A DNA stretch of 60,476 nucleotides, taken from an uncultured Marinobacter sp. (GTDB lineage Bacteria; Pseudomonadota; Gammaproteobacteria; Pseudomonadales; Oleiphilaceae). The translations under genes were made by a program, and so were the position numbers. The stretch lies in contig NZ_CANLBK010000007.1 of assembly GCF_947488835.1 (NCBI RefSeq), forward strand, positions 1-60,476, given 5' to 3'. The stretch's first letter is position 1; every line of letters starts with the position of its first letter. The notes beneath the pieces were generated by a model that saw only the letters and a list, made by a program, of their open reading frames with translations, did not search any database and was not told where the DNA came from. Shown piece by piece: positions 52,739-60,476 of the stretch.

Positions 52739-53803
52739 TTAGCTGTGGTATTCCGGGCTCAATTCAACAACGGCTTCAATGAAGGCTTTGGCGTTCTCGG
52801 GTTTCACTTCGGGAGTGATACCGTGACCGAGGTTGAAGATGTGGCCTGGGCCAGAGCCATAACGGCGCAGGATGTCACCCACCTCTTCGCGGATTCGTGC
52901 CGGTGATGCATACAGCATAGTCGGGTCCATGTTGCCCTGCAGAGCTACGCGGTCGCCGATACGAGCACGGGCATCACCGATATCTGTGGTCCAATCCAGC
53001 CCAACAGCATCGGCTCCGGTATCTGCAATAGACTCCAGCCACTGACCACCATTTTTGGTGAACAGAATCACTGGAACGCGGCGACCATCGTGTTCACGGA
53101 TCAGGTTATCCACGATCTTCTGCATGTAATTCAGCGAGAACTCTTTGTAGGCCCAAGTGCTCAAGAGCCCGCCCCAAGTGTCAAATATCTGAACAGCCTG
53201 GGCGCCTGCCTTAATCTGGCCATTAAGGTAATCAATTACGATATCGGCAAGCATGTCCAGCAGGCGGTGCATAACCTCAGGCTCGCTGTACATCAGCTTT
53301 TTAGCTTCGCGGAAATCCTTCGAGGAGCCGCCTTCAACCATGTAGGTTGCCAGTGTCCAAGGACTTCCGGAGAAGCCAATCAACGGCACTCGGCCATTGA
53401 GCGCGCCACGGATAGTGGACACTGCGTTCATCACATAATCGAGGTCGGTTTCTGCCTTAATTGCCGGCAGGGCATCCAGGTCTGCTTTCGAGCGAATGGG
53501 GTGTTTGAACTTGGGGCCTTCACCCGTTTCAAAATACAGCCCCAGGCCGAGAGCATCCGGAATAGTGAGGATATCTGAAAACAGAATCGCGGCATCCAGC
53601 GGAAAACGCTCAAGTGGCTGAAGCGTTACTTCGCAGGCCAGAGGCGTGTTCTTGCACAAGCTGAGAAAATCGCCAGCCTTCTCCCGGGTAGCGCGATACT
53701 CGGGCAAATAACGGCCGGCCTGGCGCATCATCCATACCGGGGTACGATCAACAGGCTGGCGCATCAGCGCGCGCAGAAAGCGGTCATTCTTCAACTCGGT
53801 CAT
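52739..53803 (-). CDS. hemE: Uroporphyrinogen decarboxylase
   Basis: Converts uroporphyrinogen III to coproporphyrinogen III in haem synthesis. 354 residues. The substrate-binding motif [13 protein letters not shown] is near the N-terminus, followed by [15 protein letters not shown] with the catalytic Asp, and [18 protein letters not shown] conserved neighbour of gltBD in pseudomonads. A strong terminator before it separates it from gltD. Confidence 0.96.
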   Translation of the reverse strand: MTELKNDRFLRALMRQPVDRTPVWMMRQAGRYLPEYRATREKAGDFLSLCKNTPLACEVTLQPLERFPLDAAILFSDILTIPDALGLGLYFETGEGPKFKHPIRSKADLDALPAIKAETDLDYVMNAVSTIRGALNGRVPLIGFSGSPWTLATYMVEGGSSKDFREAKKLMYSEPEVMHRLLDMLADIVIDYLNGQIKAGAQAVQIFDTWGGLLSTWAYKEFSLNYMQKIVDNLIREHDGRRVPVILFTKNGGQWLESIADTGADAVGLDWTTDIGDARARIGDRVALQGNMDPTMLYASPARIREEVGDILRRYGSGPGHIFNLGHGITPEVKPENAKAFIEAVVELSPEYHS

Positions 53804-53870
53804 AGGGATCCCAACGTTGTCTCTTTCAGATGGTCTTTGTAGAACGAAAGCAATGATACCCCGTTTGCCA

Positions 53871-53907
53871 TAATAAAAAAGGCCGGCTTACCCTTAGTCA
53901 GCCGGCC
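53871..53907 (-). terminator. Rho-independent terminator after gltD
   Basis: On the minus strand GGCCGGCT (53900-53907) pairs with AGCCGGCC (53881-53888), loop of 11 bases, followed by TTTTTTATTA. Ends the gltBD transcript 25 bases after the stop. Confidence 0.88.
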
Positions 53908-53931
53908 TGTCGAGTCTTGGTACAACCCTAA

Positions 53932-55440
<1,509 letters not shown>

Positions 55441-58400
55441 TTATTCAGGCCGCGCACGGGTGCTTGCAAGCAGGCTGCGCAAACTTGCAGCCTTGGGTTT
55501 CACCAGCCAGAAGCGGCCGATGTAGTCGTCGAAATCTTCAAGAATATGCTCGGCCCAAACACTGCCGGTTTCCGATATGTGCTCACGAATCACGCTGCGC
55601 AGATGGTTGCGGTAGGCTTCCATTTCTTCACGGGAGATGCGCTGGATTTCCACCAATTCGTGGTTGTATTTGTCTACAAACGTATTGTCCATATCCAACA
55701 CATACGCGAACCCGCCCGTCATACCGGCACCAAAGTTGGGGCCTGTAGAACCCAGCACAGTGACCAGCCCGCCGGTCATATACTCACAGCAATGATCACC
55801 CGCGCCTTCAACAACTGCGTGGGCGCCGGAGTTGCGCACAGCAAACCGCTCACCAGCCGTTCCAGCCGCAAACAGCTTGCCGCCGGTGGCTCCGTAGAGA
55901 CAGGTGTTACCGATGATCGCGGTATTCTGGGATTCGAAAACACTGCCGCGGGGTGGCTTGACCACCAGCTTGCCGCCAGTCATGCCTTTGCCGACATAGT
56001 CGTTGGCATCGCCCTCAAGAATCAAATTAAGCCCGCCAACGTTCCAGACACCAAAACTCTGGCCCGCAGTACCCACAAGACCCAGGGTAATCGGAGCATC
56101 GGCCATTCCCTGATTACCGTGCTTTGCGGCAATTTCACCGGAAAGTCGCGCACCGATCGAACGGTCGCAGTTGGTTACGCGGTAATTCCAGGCACCACCG
56201 GTTTTGTCTTCAATGGCTGGCGCAATGGCTTTTAGCATCTTTTCGGCCAGCAAGCCTTGGTCGAACGGCAAGTTGCGCTCGACCTGACAGGTCTGAGGCT
56301 TGTCAGCCGAAATATGGTCATTGGACAGCAACCGTGTGAGGTCAAGCTGCTTCTGTCGCTCGGTATCGCCTGGCAAGCGAACAAGAAGATCCGTTCGGCC
56401 AACAAGCTCTTCCAACGTGCGCACACCCAATTTGGCCATCCACTCACGGGTTTCTTCCGCGACAAAGCGGAAGAAATTCATGGCCATTTCCACTGTGCCT
56501 TTGAAGTGCTCTTCCCGTAGATTTTCATTCTGGGTAGCAACGCCGGTTGCACAGTTGTTCAGGTGGCAGATACGCAGATACTTACAGCCCAGCGCCACCA
56601 TGGGGGTGGTGCCAAAACCAAAACTCTCGGCGCCAAGAATGGCAGCCTTCACCACATCCAGGCCTGTTTTGATGCCGCCATCTGTTTGTAGCCGAATCTT
56701 TCCACGCAAATCATTGGCGCGCAGCGCTTGCTGGGTTTCGGTCAACCCGAGTTCCCAGGGCGAGCCTGCATAACGTATGGATGCCAAAGGACTTGCCGCC
56801 GTGCCACCGTCGTATCCGGAAACGGTAATCAGGTCGGCATACGCCTTCGCCACGCCGGCCGCGATGGTGCCAACACCGGGCTCAGAGACGAGTTTTACAG
56901 AGACCAGAGCTTGTGGGTTGACCTGTTTGAGATCGAAAATCAGCTGCGCCAGATCTTCGATAGAGTAAATGTCGTGATGGGGCGGTGGCGATATCAAGGT
57001 AACGCCGGGCACAGAATAGCGCAGCCGTGCAATCAACTGATTAACCTTGCCACCGGGTAGCTGCCCACCCTCACCTGGCTTGGCTCCCTGAGCAACCTTG
57101 ATCTGCATAACATCGGCACTGCGCAGATATTCTGCGGTCACACCAAAGCGACCAGACGCCACCTGTTTGATTTTGGAACGCTTCATGGTGCCGTGACGAG
57201 CAGGATCTTCACCACCCTCACCGGAATTGGAGCGGCCACCAAGTGTATTCATAGCCACGGCCAAGGCCTCATGAGCCTCTGGCGACAAGGCGCCAAGTGA
57301 CATGGCTGCCGAGTCGAACCGGGTAAATATGCTCTCTACGGGCTCAACGTCGGAAAGTTCGATGGCGTCGATCCCTTCGCGAAAACCGAACAAATCCCTG
57401 ATCGACGCGACCGGGCGCTCATTAACCAACGCCGCATATTCTTTGTAATGCCCGTAGCTGCCACTGGTCACCGCCTCCTGCAGCTTGGTGACTACGTCCG
57501 GGTTAAAGGCATGGTACTCCTGCCCGTGAATGTATTTAACCAAACCGCCCGGCGTGATCGGCTTGCGCGGCTTCCACGCTGTTACTGCCAACTGTTCCTG
57601 GTCTTGCTGCAAATCGAAAAAGCTTGCGCCCTGAATGCGACATGCAACGCCTTTGAAGCACAAATCGGCAACGTCATCCGCCAGACCAATCGCTTCAAAT
57701 AGCTGCGCGCCCCGGTAGGAGGCAATGGTGGAGATGCCCATTTTGGACAAAATTTTCAGCAGGCCCTTGTTGATCCCTTTGCGATAGTTATTCTTCGCCT
57801 CGATAGGATCCATCAACAGTTCGCCGGTCCGGATCAAATCGTTAAGAACCTGATATGCGAGATAGGGATAGACCGCGGTGGCGCCAAAACCAAACAGCAC
57901 CGCAAAATGATGGGGGTCCCGTGCCCAGCCAGTTTCCACGATGATGTTAGAATCACAACGCAGACCTCTTGCCGCCAAGTGATGGTGAACCGCGCCTGTT
58001 GCCATCACTGAGCTCACCGGCAGCTCGCCCTGCTTCAAATCTTTGTCTGAAAGAATAAGTAGCACTTTGCCATTGCGAACGGCTTGCTCCGCCTCATCAC
58101 AAACACGGCGGATAGCCTGCTCGAGCCCCTGCTCCGGCAGGTAGCTCATGGAAATCCGCGCCACGGCAAACCCCGGGCGCTCATTATTGGCAATGCGAAG
58201 AAACTTGGCTGGCGAAAGAACCGGTGTCGTCAGGATAATTCTGTCTGCGTGCTCTGCTGTTTCCTCAAAGACATTACGCTCAGCACCCAGACAGGTTTCC
58301 AGCGACATCACAATGGCTTCACGGAGTGGGTCAATCGGGGGATTGGTTACCTGGGCAAATTTCTGGCGAAAATAGTCCGCCACATGCCGAACCTTGCTGG

Positions 58401-59889
58401 ACAATACTGCCATGGGCGTGTCGTCCCCCATAGAGCCCACAGCTTCCTGGCCATTTTCCGCGAGCGGTCGGAGGATCTGATCACGCTCCTCATAGGACAC
58501 CATGAACATTTTCTGGTGTACCAGAAGATCGTCGGCATCCATTAACCGGAATTCCGGCGCCTCCTGGGTGAGTGTTGCTTCCACTCGCAGCGCATTTTCG
58601 CGCAACCAGCGCCTATAGGGCTGAGCCGTTTTGAGGCGTTGATCGATATCCCGGGTGTGCAACACTTCACCGGTTTCCGTATCGATCGCCAACATTTGTC
58701 CCGGGCCTACCCGGCCTTTGGCAACCACATCCTCCGGCTGGTAACCGTAGGTACCAATCTCTGATGCCAGGGTAATGAAATCATCCTTGGTAACCACCCA
58801 GCGCGCAGGACGCAAACCATTCCTGTCCAGCATGCACACAGCATAACGGCCATCCGACATAACCAGTCCGGCAGGGCCATCCCATGGCTCCATGTGCATC
58901 GAATTGTATTCGTAAAACGCCCGCAACTCTGAATCCATGGTGTCGACATTCTGCCAAGCTGGTGGAATCATCATGCGCGCAGCCCGGAACAGGTCCACGC
59001 CGCCCGCCAGCAGAATCTCCAGCATATTGTCCATGCTTGAAGAATCAGAGCCCGCAAGGTTCACAAGAGGCTGCAGTGTTTTCAGATCCGGCAGGCTTGG
59101 CGAGCTGAACTTGGCGGCACGAGCAATAGCCCAATTCCGGTTGCCGTCGATGGTGTTAATTTCGCCATTGTGAGCCAGAAAACGAAACGGCTGGGCCAAG
59201 GGCCAAAGCGGCATGGTATTGGTGGAAAAGCGTTGGTGAAACACGCAAATGGCAGTAGCGAAATCGGGATCACCCAGATCCTTATAGAAATTCGCCAGAT
59301 CCGCCGGCATCATCAGCCCTTTATAGGCAAGGGTGCGGTGGGAAAGACTGCAAATATAAAACTCGGAATCATCCGCCATATCCCGCTCGGCATGGCGACG
59401 CCCAACAAACAGGCTGATGGCAAATTCCTGCTCTGACTTGCCTGCAGGCGTTACGAAAACCTGCTCTATCCGGGGCATGCAATCCAAAGCCATTGGCCCA
59501 AGGCAACTGTCATCTACCGGAACCTCGCGCCAGCCCATAACTGCAAGGCCTTGGTCGGTCAAACAGCTTTCCAGAGCTTGCCGACCTTTTTCAGCCTTTG
59601 CAGGTTCCTGGCTCAGGAACACCTGGCCTACGGCAAACAAGCCATCAGGCTCTTGGCCGAATGCCTTTTTGGCCGCTTTCTTCAGGAACGTTTGGGGGCT
59701 TTGTATTAGGAGACCGCAACCGTCACCGGTTTTGCCATCGGCGGCGATACCACCTCTGTGCGTCATGCAGGTAAGCGATTCAATGGCCGTTTGCAGCAGT
59801 TTGTGGCTGACCTCGCCTTTCATGTGGGCGATTAGTCCAAACCCGCAGTTATCTTTGAACTCGTCGGGGTGATACAGACCTGATTTCAT
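55441..59889 (-). CDS. gltB: Glutamate synthase (NADPH) large subunit
   Basis: Makes two glutamates from glutamine and 2-oxoglutarate; with glutamine synthetase the main route for ammonium assimilation. 1482 residues: a short propeptide of 14 residues before the catalytic Cys15 ([11 protein letters not shown]), class II glutaminase domain to about 430, central domain, FMN-binding synthase domain (about 790-1200; [20 protein letters not shown]) with the 3Fe-4S motif [12 protein letters not shown], and the C-terminal GXGXG beta-helix domain. GAGGG lies 5 bases before the ATG. A promoter with palindromes is found at 59982-60010. Confidence 0.97.
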   Translation of the reverse strand: MKSGLYHPDEFKDNCGFGLIAHMKGEVSHKLLQTAIESLTCMTHRGGIAADGKTGDGCGLLIQSPQTFLKKAAKKAFGQEPDGLFAVGQVFLSQEPAKAEKGRQALESCLTDQGLAVMGWREVPVDDSCLGPMALDCMPRIEQVFVTPAGKSEQEFAISLFVGRRHAERDMADDSEFYICSLSHRTLAYKGLMMPADLANFYKDLGDPDFATAICVFHQRFSTNTMPLWPLAQPFRFLAHNGEINTIDGNRNWAIARAAKFSSPSLPDLKTLQPLVNLAGSDSSSMDNMLEILLAGGVDLFRAARMMIPPAWQNVDTMDSELRAFYEYNSMHMEPWDGPAGLVMSDGRYAVCMLDRNGLRPARWVVTKDDFITLASEIGTYGYQPEDVVAKGRVGPGQMLAIDTETGEVLHTRDIDQRLKTAQPYRRWLRENALRVEATLTQEAPEFRLMDADDLLVHQKMFMVSYEERDQILRPLAENGQEAVGSMGDDTPMAVLSSKVRHVADYFRQKFAQVTNPPIDPLREAIVMSLETCLGAERNVFEETAEHADRIILTTPVLSPAKFLRIANNERPGFAVARISMSYLPEQGLEQAIRRVCDEAEQAVRNGKVLLILSDKDLKQGELPVSSVMATGAVHHHLAARGLRCDSNIIVETGWARDPHHFAVLFGFGATAVYPYLAYQVLNDLIRTGELLMDPIEAKNNYRKGINKGLLKILSKMGISTIASYRGAQLFEAIGLADDVADLCFKGVACRIQGASFFDLQQDQEQLAVTAWKPRKPITPGGLVKYIHGQEYHAFNPDVVTKLQEAVTSGSYGHYKEYAALVNERPVASIRDLFGFREGIDAIELSDVEPVESIFTRFDSAAMSLGALSPEAHEALAVAMNTLGGRSNSGEGGEDPARHGTMKRSKIKQVASGRFGVTAEYLRSADVMQIKVAQGAKPGEGGQLPGGKVNQLIARLRYSVPGVTLISPPPHHDIYSIEDLAQLIFDLKQVNPQALVSVKLVSEPGVGTIAAGVAKAYADLITVSGYDGGTAASPLASIRYAGSPWELGLTETQQALRANDLRGKIRLQTDGGIKTGLDVVKAAILGAESFGFGTTPMVALGCKYLRICHLNNCATGVATQNENLREEHFKGTVEMAMNFFRFVAEETREWMAKLGVRTLEELVGRTDLLVRLPGDTERQKQLDLTRLLSNDHISADKPQTCQVERNLPFDQGLLAEKMLKAIAPAIEDKTGGAWNYRVTNCDRSIGARLSGEIAAKHGNQGMADAPITLGLVGTAGQSFGVWNVGGLNLILEGDANDYVGKGMTGGKLVVKPPRGSVFESQNTAIIGNTCLYGATGGKLFAAGTAGERFAVRNSGAHAVVEGAGDHCCEYMTGGLVTVLGSTGPNFGAGMTGGFAYVLDMDNTFVDKYNHELVEIQRISREEMEAYRNHLRSVIREHISETGSVWAEHILEDFDDYIGRFWLVKPKAASLRSLLASTRARPE

Positions 59890-59900
59890 AAGCGCCCTCT

Positions 59901-59914
59901 TGCATATTTATGCA
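59901..59914. promoter_or_regulatory. 14-bp palindrome in the gltB leader
   Basis: TGCATATTTATGCA, a perfect 6-2-6 inverted repeat just before the ribosome-binding site of gltB and about 12 bases from its start. It could be a regulator site or a small mRNA hairpin. Confidence 0.35.
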
Positions 59915-59981
59915 TCTTTGCCGGCGACTTCGCACCAAAAAAGTGCACAAAATCAGCCGACGCTAAAAAAATGGGGCAGCG

Positions 59982-60010
59982 ATTATACGCACGTATAAAT
60001 ACGTACTCAA
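59982..60010 (-). promoter_or_regulatory. gltB promoter with palindrome in the spacer
   Basis: On the minus strand TTGAGT (60005-60010), a 17-base spacer and a consensus TATAAT (59982-59987). The spacer contains the perfect palindrome ACGTAT-TT-ATACGT (59991-60004), a place where a bound regulator would block RNA polymerase. The leader is about 85 bases. Confidence 0.6.
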
Positions 60011-60099
60011 ACACATTTTATTTTATCTTTTCTGGACGGAAATGGGGGAAAATTATTTTCGTCTTCAGAATCATAGGGTTACCCTTCAGTACCGGCAGA

Positions 60100-60476
<377 letters not shown>

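Overview
The window reads as chromosomal DNA of a marine gammaproteobacterium, most likely Marinobacter or a close relative. The basis is protein-level resemblance, mid-50s GC by eye, a wax ester synthase/DGAT-type acyltransferase, and gene order that largely follows the Pseudomonas aeruginosa chromosome blocks clpB-rluD-bamD-pilSR-pilin cluster-ispH-lspA-ileS-murJ-rpsT-obgE-rpmA-rplU-ispB, nrdR-ribD-ribBX-ribH-nusB-thiL-pgpA, and damX-gltB-gltD-hemE. The species call is inference. No tRNA or rRNA gene, phage, insertion sequence or CRISPR array was found. Both ends look like assembly edges: the left end lies just past an rRNA-type promoter that fires out of the window, and the right end lies inside a perfect hexanucleotide tandem repeat.

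Layout. 1-4.4 kb: phosphatidylserine synthase (pssA) and the branched-chain amino acid operon ilvI-ilvH-ilvC. 4.9-12.5 kb: a DUF4124 protein, clpB with a heat-shock-like promoter, pgeF, rluD, bamD and nadE. 12.6-23.2 kb: type IV pilus region, with the PilS-PilR two-component system, a FimT-like pilin, and an oppositely oriented minor-pilin operon fimU-pilV-pilW-pilX-pilY1-pilE. 23.3-30.7 kb: the minus-strand run murJ, ribF-ileS-lspA-fkpB-ispH. 31-35.8 kb: rpsT, proB, obgE, rplU-rpmA and ispB. 35.8-40.7 kb is the most accessory-like part: a glutathionyl-hydroquinone reductase-like GST divergent from a LysR regulator with a palindromic repeat between them, the WS/DGAT gene, a DUF2057-like lipoprotein and a small hypothetical gene. 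40.8-47.4 kb: pgpA-thiL-nusB-ribH-ribBX-ribD-nrdR and glyA. 47.7-53.8 kb: ettA-radA, a second palindromic repeat, a PilZ protein, an MFS transporter and hemE. 53.9-60.5 kb: gltB-gltD (glutamate synthase) and the 3' end of a damX-like SPOR gene.

How the genes fit together. Most are housekeeping: branched-chain amino acid, glutamate, proline, riboflavin, thiamine, haem, quinone and isoprenoid synthesis; envelope biogenesis (BamD, MurJ, LspA, PssA, PgpA); and translation (RpsT, RpmA, RplU, EttA, IleS, ObgE). The pil region makes and controls the initiating tip complex of type IV pili. I see no clearly undescribed multi-gene system. The points most worth a second look are two long palindromic intergenic elements, the Glu-Pro repeat at the window edge, a riboflavin operon lacking riboflavin synthase and carrying a degenerate GTP cyclohydrolase domain, a low-GC N-terminal segment in pilY1, a very long two-way terminator after rpsT, and palindromes placed in the gltB promoter.
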